64,000 nucleotides of DNA, from assembly GCA_965226865.1 (NCBI GenBank), contig CBDDEH010000004.1, positions 1,860,001-1,924,000 of the forward strand. Reading direction: 5' to 3'. Positions 26,300 through 35,771 of the stretch are shown here, piece after piece. A program made the position numbers and the translations under genes. The notes under the pieces are model-generated. The model worked only from the letters and a program-made list of their open reading frames with translations, had not been told where the DNA came from and made no database searches. Position 1 is the first letter of the stretch, and every line of letters begins with the position of its first letter. Origin of the DNA: CBDDEH01 sp965226865 (lineage in GTDB: Bacteria; Chloroflexota; Dehalococcoidia; Lucifugimonadales; JAGWBF01).

Positions 26300-27478
26300 T
26301 TGCGTTTCACATTTACTGAAGAACAAGAAACCTTCCGACGTGAAGTGCGCGAGTTTTTGGCCCGAGAGCTGACCGCAGATGTCATAGCTGAAAACCGCGA
26401 CCCCAGTGAATTCGGTGGATATTCCTGGGACTTCTCCGAGGCCTTTCGGAAGAAATTAGCGGCCAACGGATATCTGGGAGTTAGCCTGCCCGAGGAGTAC
26501 GGCGGTGGTGGCAAGAATATCATTTTCCAGGCCATCCTCGCCGAAGAAATAGAGTACCTTAGGGCACCCACGCTGCCCCGGAGCGTTACCTATATCGCCC
26601 CATCCATCATCGCCTACGGTACTGAAGACCAGAAGAGATTCTTTATACCCCGCATCGCCGCCGGAGATATCGAGTTTTTCGTTGGATACACCGAGTCCGA
26701 GGCCGGTTCCGATCTGGCGTCTTTGAATACACGAGCGGTACAAGATGGAGACGAGTTCGTCGTCACAGGAAGCAAGGCATTCTGCTCCGACGCACATCAC
26801 GTCCAATATGGGTGGATCGGCGTGCGGACCAATCCTGATGTTCCCAAGCATAAAGGTATATCTCTGCTGATAGTCGATATGAGCAGCCAAGGAATCACGC
26901 TTGGCGCTTTTACAACCATAAGCGGTTGGCACCACCCAACGGTCTCTTTCGAGGCAGTTCACGTGCCCAAGACTCATCTGGTCGGCGAGGTCGACAAGGG
27001 TTGGTACTACATCATGGGGGCTATCGACTTCGAGCGGGCCTCTTTCAGCAACCCAGGTCTGGTCTTAAGCGACTTTGACCGCATTGTGAATTACTGCGCC
27101 GGTACCCTTCGCCGGGGCAAGCCAATGATCAAGGACCCAGCCGTACGCCAGCGTCTCGCGGAACTGTACACGGAAGTAGAAGGAGCACGGTTGATGAGCT
27201 ACTGGCTTGCCTCCCAGCATGCTCGCGGTATGAGCCCCCAGCACGAAGCTGGATTGGCCGTACTGGTTAAAAGGGAGACCGTGAGGCTTCTTGATGCCTG
27301 GGGAGTAGAGATGATAGGACCTTTGGCCCAGTTGCGAGGGGACGACCCACTGGCTCCGGCTGCCGGTGGCTTCGAACACGACTATAAAGAGAACCTTTAC
27401 TTTAGCTTCGCGGCGGGTGGCTTCGATATTACGCGCAACGTTATCGCTTCACGGGGGCTTGGGCTACCTCGTAGCTAG
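26300..27478 (+). CDS. Acyl-CoA dehydrogenase family protein
   Basis: A 392-residue flavoprotein of the acyl-CoA dehydrogenase fold. FTEEQETFRREVREFLARE is the N-terminal helix, VGYTESEAGSDLASLNTRA the FAD-binding strand region, and YKENLYFSFAAGGFDITRNVIASRGLGLPR the C-terminal helix that contacts FAD. The start is TTG 26300, with CAGGAG 8 bases upstream. It is followed 37 bases later by a second, shorter dehydrogenase; paired genes of this kind often encode heterotetramers acting on bulky side chains such as steroids or terpenoids. Confidence 0.85.
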   Translation: MRFTFTEEQETFRREVREFLARELTADVIAENRDPSEFGGYSWDFSEAFRKKLAANGYLGVSLPEEYGGGGKNIIFQAILAEEIEYLRAPTLPRSVTYIAPSIIAYGTEDQKRFFIPRIAAGDIEFFVGYTESEAGSDLASLNTRAVQDGDEFVVTGSKAFCSDAHHVQYGWIGVRTNPDVPKHKGISLLIVDMSSQGITLGAFTTISGWHHPTVSFEAVHVPKTHLVGEVDKGWYYIMGAIDFERASFSNPGLVLSDFDRIVNYCAGTLRRGKPMIKDPAVRQRLAELYTEVEGARLMSYWLASQHARGMSPQHEAGLAVLVKRETVRLLDAWGVEMIGPLAQLRGDDPLAPAAGGFEHDYKENLYFSFAAGGFDITRNVIASRGLGLPRS

Positions 27479-27514
27479 GACAGCATCGATAATCGGGAAC
27501 GGATAGAGTGCTAA

Positions 27515-28633
27515 TTGGAAATCCTTCTGTCTGAATCGCAGCAGATGTTGAAAAACTCCGCCAGGGAGTTCCTCCAGCGGGAGTGCCCCAAGGAACTCGT
27601 TCGCGCTATGGAAAAGGACGAGCGTGGCAACCCCCCCGAACTCTGGCGTAAGCTGGCCGAGCTAGGATGGCTGGGTTGGAGCTTTCCCATCGAGTATGGC
27701 GGATCTGGAGGAGACTTCTTCGATTTAAGCCTTCTTGTGGAGGAGTTGGGGTTCGCCGCCGCTCCCACACCCTTCTTTTCGTCGGTGGTCATGGGAGGGT
27801 TGCTATTGCTACAAGCAGGCTCCGAAGAGCAAAAGCGTGCCCTGCTTCCCAGAATTGCAGCAGGGGATGCCCTACTATCCCTGGCCTACCTTGAGGAGGG
27901 TGAGGAATTCGACAACACAAGCTTAAGCACCTCTGCCAGGTTAATCGACGACGGTTTCGTGCTACAGGGTTCCAAACGTTTTGTCTACGATGCCCATGTT
28001 GCGGACCACCTCGTTTGTCTGGCGAAGACGCAGGATGACAGTCTATCCCTATTTATCGTTGATAGGACTGACCCTTCAATCCGTCTTCGTCAGATGGTTA
28101 CAACAGTTGGCGATAAGCAGTTCGAGGTTTCATTCGACGACGTCAAGGTTGGAAATGACGGGCTGGTGGGGGACCTTGGCGAAGGGTCGAAGGCTCTGGA
28201 ACGCTTGCTTTTGCAGGCTACGGCGCTGAAGTGTGCCGAGATGGTGGGCGGAGCCCAGGTTGTCTTGGACCTGACAGTGGAATATGCCAAGTGGCGAGTC
28301 CAGTTCGGGCGGCCTATCGGTGGATTCCAGGCAGTGCAACATCACTGCGTCGACATGTACCGGGACCTTGAGGTCAGCCGGATGCTCACCTACCAGGCAT
28401 GCTGGTATTTATCCCAGAACATGCCGGCTGATCGGGCTGTGTCGGCGGCCAAACTGAAGCTGAGCCGTGTGTATCCGGCCATGACCCGCATGGCCCACCA
28501 GATTGTCGGAGGCGTCGGTTACTACACAGAGCACCCGCTGGAGTTGTATACGCGTCGCGCTCTGGCGGCAGCCGTCTCTTTAGGTGGACCCGAATACCAT
28601 GCCCGCAAGTTGGCAGATACGCTTTGGGAATAG
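27515..28633 (+). CDS. Acyl-CoA dehydrogenase family protein (partner subunit)
   Basis: A 372-residue paralogue of the preceding enzyme. LSESQQMLKNSAREFLQRECP begins the helical domain, FGRPIGGFQAVQHHCVDMY is the conserved central motif, and GGVGYYTEHPLELYTRRA has a Glu where many family members place the catalytic base. The start is TTG 27515 without a strong ribosome site, consistent with coupling to the upstream gene. It converges on the D-aminoacylase-like gene at 28704. Confidence 0.85.
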   Translation: MEILLSESQQMLKNSAREFLQRECPKELVRAMEKDERGNPPELWRKLAELGWLGWSFPIEYGGSGGDFFDLSLLVEELGFAAAPTPFFSSVVMGGLLLLQAGSEEQKRALLPRIAAGDALLSLAYLEEGEEFDNTSLSTSARLIDDGFVLQGSKRFVYDAHVADHLVCLAKTQDDSLSLFIVDRTDPSIRLRQMVTTVGDKQFEVSFDDVKVGNDGLVGDLGEGSKALERLLLQATALKCAEMVGGAQVVLDLTVEYAKWRVQFGRPIGGFQAVQHHCVDMYRDLEVSRMLTYQACWYLSQNMPADRAVSAAKLKLSRVYPAMTRMAHQIVGGVGYYTEHPLELYTRRALAAAVSLGGPEYHARKLADTLWE

Positions 28634-28703
28634 CTATCAAGAATAGTATAGAGAGGCCGTGACCAAGCAGTGGCCCCGCAAATAGCACGTTGTTAGGAAG
28701 TCT

Positions 28704-30425
28704 CTATCCGCCGCCGTTGCGTAGGAGTGTACCTGGCAGTTCTCCAGTCGGCTTCCCGTTTTCGAAGGTGATCTGACCGTTCACCAAGGTCCACCGGTAC
28801 CCGTCAGCTCGCTGCACCCTGCGCCATTCATCACCTGGGAGGTCATGGAGCACCTCCGTCGGTTTCAGCGACAGATCCTCCAAGTTATAGACCACGATAT
28901 CGGCTGCCAGGCCCTCTCGCAGGTATCCACGGTCTTTGATTCCAGCGCAAAAGGCTGGGAAATAGCTCAGCTTGTAATGGGCATCTTCGAGAGAGACCGT
29001 GCCTTCATCTCGGACCAGCCATACCAGCATATCTGTCGGGAAGCTACCGGCAACATAGAACTTGACGTGAGCGCCGCCATCGGAAACTCCACCGATGGCA
29101 TATGGCGAGTTGGCTATTTGAGTTGTGCACTCGAGTCTACCGCTAGGATCGGCCAGCTGTATCGAAAACTCGGTATTCAGGTCGTCCGCCACCACCAGGT
29201 CGAGGATGGCGTCGACGACATGCTTGCCTGTTTTTTCGGCGAGCTGCTTTCCGGTCATTCCCTCGAACTCTTCGAATTCGGGGTTGGCCACTTCCGCGAC
29301 CAACAGACCCTCCAGGGAACCAACCATGTTGCTGCCGGGCCGGATGGCACCTCCGTCCCATTCCTCACGCATCCTCTGGCGATGCTCCTGGTCCTGCATC
29401 TTCTGCTTCCGTTCCTCAGGTGTACCTATCGTCACTGCACGCCACGTTGGGCTGTCATCGAAGAGGTTCCACTCTTTGAAGGTCATCTCCAGGCCGCTGC
29501 GGCTGGTGAACCCCTGAGCGTATACCCGAAGTCCTCTGTTAATACAGTCCTCGACCCATTTCAGCCGGGGCATATGCTCATTCTTGGGCTCTACCTGTTG
29601 GTACAGGATTGGCCTACGGCTCGCCTCGGCGACTCGCTCGAACATCTTCCGTACTGGCCCTTCGTCGAGGATGCCTCCCTCGCCAACCTGGCGGTACGAA
29701 AGCTCAATAAAGCCTTCATCGCGGTCGGCCAGGACCTTGGCGAAGGTCAGGATTTCTTCGTCGGTTAGCAGGTCGGTAATTAAAGGCGAGCCGTCGTAAT
29801 CCCTTTGAGGAGAATCGACGCCACCAACCTGAGCGGACCAGCCGGATGCTCCGGCGTCCATCGCCTCGTTAATAAGGCGGCACATCTCCTTGAGCTCAGC
29901 CTCGGTCGGTCGCCTCTTCTTGGCTTCCTCCCATCCCATTACCCAACCATACAGGGGCGTTAGAGGAACGCCCGTGGTCACGTTCACTCCTTTTGGTATA
30001 CGTGCCAGCGTTGCGAGAAACTCTGGGAAGCTTTCCCAGTCCCACGATACACCTGCTTTCATGGCATTGATGGGAATGGCCTCTGTGCGGGTCAGGGACA
30101 GCATAGCCCTTTCCCTGTCCTTTTCGTGACACGGCGCAAGGCCGAAGCCGCAGTTCCCGATGGCGACAGAAGTAACGCCGTGCCACCCGGACATCGTGCA
30201 GTAGGGGTCCCACTGGATTTGAGCGTCGTAATGGGTGTGCAGGTCCACAAAGCCGGGAGCTACTATGAGGCCCGAGGCATCCAATTCCCTAGCTGCCGAA
30301 CTTCGCTTGAGACCGCTTATCTTGGCGATCTTGCCGTCCTTGATGGCTATATCGCTGATGTAACGTGGAGTTTTAGTCCCATCCACGATAGTGCCGCCTC
30401 GTATTATCAGGTCGTATTCTGGCAT
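28704..30425 (-). CDS. D-aminoacylase/N-acyl-D-amino-acid deacylase-like amidohydrolase, second copy
   Basis: A 573-residue paralogue of the enzyme at 7502-9229, colinear over its whole length. The metal motif DLHTHYDAQ, the GVTSVAIGNCGFGLAPC block and SDGGAHVKFY are all kept, so both copies should be active. The strongest differences lie between residues 200 and 300, where substrate specificity is likely set. Its promoter (30465-30493) overlaps the terminator of the solute-binding gene upstream. Confidence 0.85.
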   Translation of the reverse strand: MPEYDLIIRGGTIVDGTKTPRYISDIAIKDGKIAKISGLKRSSAARELDASGLIVAPGFVDLHTHYDAQIQWDPYCTMSGWHGVTSVAIGNCGFGLAPCHEKDRERAMLSLTRTEAIPINAMKAGVSWDWESFPEFLATLARIPKGVNVTTGVPLTPLYGWVMGWEEAKKRRPTEAELKEMCRLINEAMDAGASGWSAQVGGVDSPQRDYDGSPLITDLLTDEEILTFAKVLADRDEGFIELSYRQVGEGGILDEGPVRKMFERVAEASRRPILYQQVEPKNEHMPRLKWVEDCINRGLRVYAQGFTSRSGLEMTFKEWNLFDDSPTWRAVTIGTPEERKQKMQDQEHRQRMREEWDGGAIRPGSNMVGSLEGLLVAEVANPEFEEFEGMTGKQLAEKTGKHVVDAILDLVVADDLNTEFSIQLADPSGRLECTTQIANSPYAIGGVSDGGAHVKFYVAGSFPTDMLVWLVRDEGTVSLEDAHYKLSYFPAFCAGIKDRGYLREGLAADIVVYNLEDLSLKPTEVLHDLPGDEWRRVQRADGYRWTLVNGQITFENGKPTGELPGTLLRNGGG

Positions 30426-30464
30426 CCTGCTACCCCGCTTTCAGGTCTGAACTCTATTATTCGC

Positions 30465-30493
30465 ATCATAAGCTCGGTTACCTTCCCAGTCAA
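30465..30493 (-). promoter_or_regulatory. Promoter of the second D-aminoacylase-like gene
   Basis: Minus-strand TTGACT (30493-30488), 17-base spacer, TATGAT (30470-30465). It starts directly behind the hairpin at 30497-30534, so transcription of the upstream lipoprotein gene ends where this unit begins. Confidence 0.6.
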
Positions 30494-30496
30494 TAA

Positions 30497-30534
30497 CGAA
30501 AGGGCCCGGCCCGTTTAATGGCAGAGCCCTTTCG
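30497..30534 (-). terminator. Hairpin terminator behind the solute-binding gene
   Basis: CGAAAGGGC (30497-30505) pairs with GCCCTTTCG (30526-30534) around a 20-base loop. In the minus direction the stem is followed by TTATT. It lies about 40 bases after the stop of the lipoprotein gene. Confidence 0.6.
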
Positions 30535-30573
30535 AGTATCAATTCCCCTTGTTTGTACAGATGGCCTGGGTCG

Positions 30574-32265
30574 TTACCTGGCGATCTTGATATTTTCGAT
30601 TTGCCGCCAGGGCATTACGCCTGACCAATTGTATTCTCCTATGACATCGGGATTTACCACTACCTCAGCGGTCAAGCTGAATAACGGCACGTAGGCATAG
30701 TTATCATAGGTGAAGTCGCCCATCTCTCTGGATATCTGCTCACGCCTTTGCGGGTCTGGCTCGCTCACTAGCTCAGCGAATTTTTGATCAAGGAACGGAT
30801 TCTCGAAGAAGTGTGTAGACCCGTTGCTCTCGTACCAGATGCTAAAGTACCTCGGCCACGAAATTCTTGGCGCGATGTCTGCGATGGCGAGATTTTGCAG
30901 ATTCAGACTTCTCATTCTGTCTACGAAATAGGCGTTGTCGCCCCTAGGATCGAGCGTGATCGGTATGTCAAGCGCCGCCCAGTAGTTGAAAATGGCCTCG
31001 CCAACGTCCTCTAGCTGGGGAAGCACCGCTCTCGGGCTCAGAAGCACTGTCGCTTCAGACCAGTCGATCGGGCCGCTCTCAGCCTCGACCTCGGCAAGTA
31101 ACTGCTTCGCCAGCGCAGGATCGTACTTGTAGTGTTCTTCATCCAACCAGGCCGGGTTCCAGCCAGGCATGCCGGGGTCCCAGAAAGCGTTGACCATGGG
31201 CTTGCCCTTGCCACCCAGGAGGGTGTCATTGAGCTCGTCACGGTTAATTGCGTGGTTTAGCGCCCTCCTGACCTTGGGATTCGTCCAAGGGCTGACATCA
31301 AAGTTATCCCTTGTCGGCAGGTAGTTTCCGCCGAAGGCCATATATAGGTTCTGCGCAGGGGAGATGGCCGATATAACACGCATACCACCTGATTCGGCTG
31401 CGGGCTTGAGGTCATCGGGTAACGAGGCCATGTCGGCCTCTCCGGTCAGCAACATGGCCAGCCGGGTTCCTGGCTCGCTAGCTATTAGCACTTCGATTTC
31501 ATCGAACTCGCCTCTCACGCGCCAGTGATCATATGGGACACGCTCGTGCAGAACGGAGGAGCCTAGCGTTCGCTCCACGAACCGGTAAGGTCCGGTTCCT
31601 ACCATCTGGTCCAACAGCCCCTGTTCCCCTTCTCCTTCAAAGTAGGCACTGCTCAAGATATCTCCGAAGAACCACACCATGAAGAATCTTCCGCAGCACA
31701 GGTTGGGATCGATTTGGGCCGTGGTTACCGAGAAGCTGTTGCCGTTGTGTATGACCATACTATTAAGGTAGCCCTCGAGGGTTTCTTTCAAACCTACGGG
31801 TGATTCCTCACTGGTGGCAAGCTCCCATGTGAACCGCACGTCCTCGGCTGAGAAATCTCCGTTGTCGTAATGGAACGGCACACCCTCGCGTAGGTTAAAC
31901 GTCCAGGTCAGACCATCGTCGCTGACAGTCCAATCGGTGGCCAGCATCGGCAAGGACTTCAGGTCCACGTCCTCCATCGTCAAGCCTTCGAACACCGGCG
32001 TGATCTGGGCGCCCAGGGTTTGGGCTTGGGACAGATAAGGCTGGTTGGTCTCAACCTGTGCTTCACTGGCTATTCTCAGGCGTGAAACGACAGGTTCCGC
32101 AGTGGGAGTCGGAGCTGGTGTGGCGGTCACAATGACGGTTTCTGGCACCGTCACCGTTTCCCTCACCACTACTGGAGTTGACGTTGCATCGTCGCCGCAC
32201 GCAGCGGCTACCAGCACTATTCCGATAATCATTATCCCTAGAGCCAGTAATTTGCTTAGTTTCAC
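30574..32265 (-). CDS. ABC transporter substrate-binding lipoprotein, family 5
   Basis: A 563-residue family 5 solute-binding lipoprotein. The signal peptide ends in VLVAAAC (C23), followed by GDD and a short Thr/Pro/Val linker. TDWTVSDDGLTWTFNLREGVPFHY and FSAEDVRFTWELA are family signatures. I chose GTG 32265: AAGGAGA lies 6 bases upstream and the promoter's -10 box is at 32337-32332, which rules out the longest start at 32340. No permease is encoded nearby. The preferred substrate may be a peptide-like or opine-like compound. Confidence 0.88.
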   Translation of the reverse strand: MKLSKLLALGIMIIGIVLVAAACGDDATSTPVVVRETVTVPETVIVTATPAPTPTAEPVVSRLRIASEAQVETNQPYLSQAQTLGAQITPVFEGLTMEDVDLKSLPMLATDWTVSDDGLTWTFNLREGVPFHYDNGDFSAEDVRFTWELATSEESPVGLKETLEGYLNSMVIHNGNSFSVTTAQIDPNLCCGRFFMVWFFGDILSSAYFEGEGEQGLLDQMVGTGPYRFVERTLGSSVLHERVPYDHWRVRGEFDEIEVLIASEPGTRLAMLLTGEADMASLPDDLKPAAESGGMRVISAISPAQNLYMAFGGNYLPTRDNFDVSPWTNPKVRRALNHAINRDELNDTLLGGKGKPMVNAFWDPGMPGWNPAWLDEEHYKYDPALAKQLLAEVEAESGPIDWSEATVLLSPRAVLPQLEDVGEAIFNYWAALDIPITLDPRGDNAYFVDRMRSLNLQNLAIADIAPRISWPRYFSIWYESNGSTHFFENPFLDQKFAELVSEPDPQRREQISREMGDFTYDNYAYVPLFSLTAEVVVNPDVIGEYNWSGVMPWRQIENIKIAR

Positions 32266-32331
32266 TGGATGTCTCCTTCCGAATTTGAACGATTGCCTTG
32301 TCATGTCGACGACCTTCATCGACTGCGCCGA

Positions 32332-32360
32332 ATTATACAAACAGGATACTGGCTAGTCAA
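32332..32360 (-). promoter_or_regulatory. Promoter of the second solute-binding gene
   Basis: Minus-strand TTGACT (32360-32355), 17-base spacer, TATAAT (32337-32332), a near-perfect sigma70-type promoter. The leader is about 60 bases long. Confidence 0.65.
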
Positions 32361-32429
32361 TGACTGGCTGCATTGAGAATGCCCATTAGTCGGGAAAATC
32401 GTTGATAAGACCATGTACAATGTGGAGAG

Positions 32430-33365
32430 ATGTTGACGACAGTCAAAACTGCGTTCGGAATCGCCATTCCACAGATGTTCCCGGATGGGAACGTCGATCC
32501 TCCTCTGATTCGTAGCTTTCTGTCTCAGGCCGAATCTTTGGGATACCACAGTGCGTGGGTACAGGACCACCTGTTGGGAGATATGCCTGCCCTGGACCCA
32601 ATAACTCTGTTATCCTACTCGGCCGCGGCCAGCAGCAGAATCAAGCTGGGCACATCCGTCATTCTGAGCACTTTCAGAAATCCCATCCTCTTGGCCAAGA
32701 GGATAGCAACCCTTGACCAACTATCGGGGGGAAGGGTCATTCTTGGAATCGGACTTGGTGGATATACCGATGTCTACCCTGCCTTTGGGCTCTCCGCCCA
32801 AGGTCGAGTAAGCCGGTTCGAAGATGGCCTTTCGCTAATGAAGAAGTTGTGGACTGAAAAAGGGGTGACTCTCCATAGCCGGTTCTGGAACATGGATGAC
32901 CTTTCAGTTCAGCCGAAGCCATTTCAAAATCCCTATCCGCCCATATGGTTTGGAGGGTATTCGGAGCCAGCCCTAAGGCGGGCCGTTAAACTCGGCGATG
33001 GCTGGATGGGAGCTGGAGCCGTTTCCACGTCAGCTTTTCATCGCCAATCGGATACAGTGCGGCGATTTTTGGCCGAGGCGGACAGGGACCCGGCGACCTT
33101 CGCCATTTCCAAGAGAGTCTATATGGCGGTTGACGACGATAAACCTGGAGCGGTGACAAAGCTCCGGGACTGGTTCGGACTGCACTACGGGAACGCATCG
33201 CTGGCCGACAAGGTATCTGTAATCGGTAATGAGCAGGAGTGTTTGGACGGTCTAGCTGAGGTCCTTTCCCTCGGCGTTGACCTGATCATCCTAAATCCAG
33301 TGTACAATGTGACAGAACAGAGTGAGCGGCTGGCGAAGGACATCTTGCCGAAGCTCAACCCCTAG
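32430..33365 (+). CDS. LLM-class flavin/F420-dependent oxidoreductase
   Basis: A 311-residue luciferase-like TIM-barrel protein, related to that at 20545. GYHSAWVQDHLLG, ATLDQLSGGRVILGIGLGGY and PIWFGGYSEPALRRAVKLGDGWMGAG are the family blocks. ATG 32430 overlaps a GGAGAG site; TTG 32433 is an alternative start three bases on. The amidase begins 37 bases behind its stop. The reaction probably uses reduced F420 or FMN on an organic substrate of the same pathway. Confidence 0.82.
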   Translation: MLTTVKTAFGIAIPQMFPDGNVDPPLIRSFLSQAESLGYHSAWVQDHLLGDMPALDPITLLSYSAAASSRIKLGTSVILSTFRNPILLAKRIATLDQLSGGRVILGIGLGGYTDVYPAFGLSAQGRVSRFEDGLSLMKKLWTEKGVTLHSRFWNMDDLSVQPKPFQNPYPPIWFGGYSEPALRRAVKLGDGWMGAGAVSTSAFHRQSDTVRRFLAEADRDPATFAISKRVYMAVDDDKPGAVTKLRDWFGLHYGNASLADKVSVIGNEQECLDGLAEVLSLGVDLIILNPVYNVTEQSERLAKDILPKLNP

Positions 33366-33402
33366 CTTAGCCTGCCCCCGATCGGCCTTCGAGGAGATGA
33401 GT

Positions 33403-34821
33403 GTGCCGGACGATGATCTGGCGTTTGCGTCCGCATCGGACATGACAGCCCTCATACGCTCCAAACAAGTTTCCTCCTTGGAGTTGACGAACCTGTTCCT
33501 CAAACGTATAGAGTCAACCAACCACCTTCTGAATGCTTATCTCACCGTAGCCTCCGAACAAGCTCTGGAGTCGGCCAAGAAGGCCGACCAGGCGCTGGCG
33601 CGGGGAAATTCTCTGGGTTCACTTCATGGCATCCCCATAGCAATCAAAGACCTGGATTTAACACGAGGAATCCGCACAACCATGGGGAGCCTTCTTTTCA
33701 AAGACCAGATACCCGACAAAGACTCCATTGTCGTCGAAAGGGTTCGTAAATCGGGAGCTATCATCTTGGGGAAGACCAATGCCCCTGAGTTCGGCCTGTC
33801 CGGTACAACAGAGAACAAGCTGGGCGACGCCTGCCGCAACCCCTGGGACAGGGAGCGCACTTCCGGCGGCTCCAGTGGGGGTGCCGGAGCGGCGGTAGCG
33901 GCGGGTCTTTGCGCAGTCGCTACCGGTAGTGACGGCGGGGGCTCTATACGGATCCCTGCCAGTTTCTGCGGTGTCTACGGCATCAAGCCGACTCAAGGGA
34001 GGGTACCCAGGACTGGAGCCGACGGCGTCGCGGCCTACAACACCTTCGGCCAGGCAGGACCTATAACGCGTACTGTGAGAGACGCTGCCTTGCTACTACA
34101 AACTATGACAGGTCCCGACAGCCGTGACCCTGGGTGTATACGAGAGGAGCCTCCTGATTTTGTCGGGTCGCTGGGCCAAGGTGTGCGTGGCTTGCGTGTG
34201 GGTTGGAGCCCCGATTTGGGTTACGCCCCCGTTGACCCCGAAGTGTCGGCGATCTGTTCTCGGGCTGCGTTGGCATTCACCGATCTGGGCTGCGTCGTGG
34301 AGGAGGCGGAGGTGGGCTTGGACGATCCGTATCCCATATTTTGGGATAATATGGCCGCGTTCAGCTACACCACCCTGGGACATCTGCTGAACGATCGCAT
34401 CGAAGAACTGGAAGACTATTCAAGGAAATTCATCGAACACGGCCTGGAAATGACGGCGTCCGACTACTCCATGGCGTTACACGGGACCGTTCATCTGCAA
34501 GCACGTATGCAAGGTCTGTTCGAGAAATTCAACCTGCTATTGACTCCGACGGTGGCCGTTCCCGCTTTTCCGATTGGACAAAACCCAGTCATAATCGGCG
34601 GCAAACAGGTCGAGCCATTTCTTGGCTTCACCCCCCTTACCTACCCATTCAACCTGTCAATGCAGCCGGCCGCCAGCGTTCCGTGCGGGTTTTCATCGGA
34701 CGGATTACCCATAGGACTCCAAATCGTGGGTCGATGCGGCGAAGAGAAGGCGGTGCTGCGGGCTTCCGCAGCCTTTGAACAGGCTCGCCCATGGCTAGGC
34801 CAGCGTCCGACGTTCTCGTAG
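33403..34821 (+). CDS. Amidase signature family enzyme
   Basis: A 472-residue amidase. The catalytic Ser-cisSer-Lys triad is visible: K in IPIAIKDLDLTRG, the first Ser in the Gly/Ser-rich SGGSSGGAGAAVAAG loop, and the nucleophile in TGSDGGGSIRIPASFCG. The C-terminal LTYPFNLSMQPAASVPCGF is typical. GAGGAG abuts the ATG at 33397, so GTG 33403, six bases downstream of that site, is the better start. It hydrolyses an amide or urea-type bond; with the LLM gene it likely forms a small operon. Confidence 0.85.
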   Translation: MPDDDLAFASASDMTALIRSKQVSSLELTNLFLKRIESTNHLLNAYLTVASEQALESAKKADQALARGNSLGSLHGIPIAIKDLDLTRGIRTTMGSLLFKDQIPDKDSIVVERVRKSGAIILGKTNAPEFGLSGTTENKLGDACRNPWDRERTSGGSSGGAGAAVAAGLCAVATGSDGGGSIRIPASFCGVYGIKPTQGRVPRTGADGVAAYNTFGQAGPITRTVRDAALLLQTMTGPDSRDPGCIREEPPDFVGSLGQGVRGLRVGWSPDLGYAPVDPEVSAICSRAALAFTDLGCVVEEAEVGLDDPYPIFWDNMAAFSYTTLGHLLNDRIEELEDYSRKFIEHGLEMTASDYSMALHGTVHLQARMQGLFEKFNLLLTPTVAVPAFPIGQNPVIIGGKQVEPFLGFTPLTYPFNLSMQPAASVPCGFSSDGLPIGLQIVGRCGEEKAVLRASAAFEQARPWLGQRPTFS

Positions 34822-34851
34822 AGGAACGGTCTCGTATATAGGAGAATCATA

Positions 34852-35755
34852 TGGCCAAGGCTATAAGAGAAGAATACATTGAGAAAAATCCAAGATCTGC
34901 CGAGCTCTTCAATAAGGCTAAGAGGTTTTCCAGCCGGAGTGAGCCATGATTTGCGGATCATAGAGCCCTTCTCGGTATCCATAGCAAAGGGCGACGGTCC
35001 GCAGAAGTGGGACGTGGATGGCAACGAGTACGTCGACTTCGGCCTGGGTTCCGGTTCTTTTGCTGGGACACGCCCATCCAGCCATTGTTGAGGCGCTGAT
35101 TGAGGCGGCCCCGAGAGGGTCACAGTACGGGCAGCCCAACGAAGCAGAGTTGGAGTGGGGCGAGCGGGTCAGGAATCTAATCCCATGCGCGGACAAGGTC
35201 CGGTTTGTTGGATCAGGAGCTTAGGCGACGATGCTGGCCATGCGCATCGCGCGTGGGCATGCGGGTAAAACAAGATCATACGATGGGAAGGCCACTATCA
35301 CGGATGGCACGATTACGTCATGCCAGGCACCACCCCACCGTACGACGATTACCGCCTGGCATAGATGCCTTGGAACATGTATTGGCTACCGATGATGACG
35401 TTGCCGGGGTCATCACTGAGGGCTCTGGGGCATCTTACGGAGCAATTCCCCTCCCCATCGATTTCCTGGAGCGTATTAGGCGGTTGACGCAGCAATATGG
35501 AGCGGCAATGATTTTGGACGAGGTTATCACAGGCTTCCGATAGACGGCCTCGACGCTGACACCATCAGGGGTGTGCCGGCCGAGACTCTTACCAGGTTCC
35601 GACAGGCCCTCAACGTCCGAGGCGCAGACCTGATGTCTAGGGCTAGTGGGGTGCTCTCGGGGGTGCACACCGAGGAGGATATAGACCGGTGTCTGGAGGC
35701 ATTCGACGGGGCCATCCAGGCTATGCTTGAAGAAGGACTCCTACGTCACAGCTAG
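34852..35755 (+). pseudogene. Decayed class III aminotransferase, paralogue of 830-2170
   Basis: The reading begins at ATG 34852 with AKAIREEYIEKNPRSAELF, matching the start of the intact copy. It then shifts frame after about 25 codons, shifts again near 35055, meets an in-frame TAG at 35221-35223, shifts near 35270, has lost roughly 20 codons around 35350, meets TAG at 35541-35543, and resumes as LDADTIRG...EEGLLRHS. About 145 codons including the PLP lysine are missing between the last two blocks. No working enzyme can result. The remaining residues are still clearly similar, so the decay is fairly recent. Confidence 0.9.
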
Positions 35756-35771
35756 CTGCGAAGGATATTTC

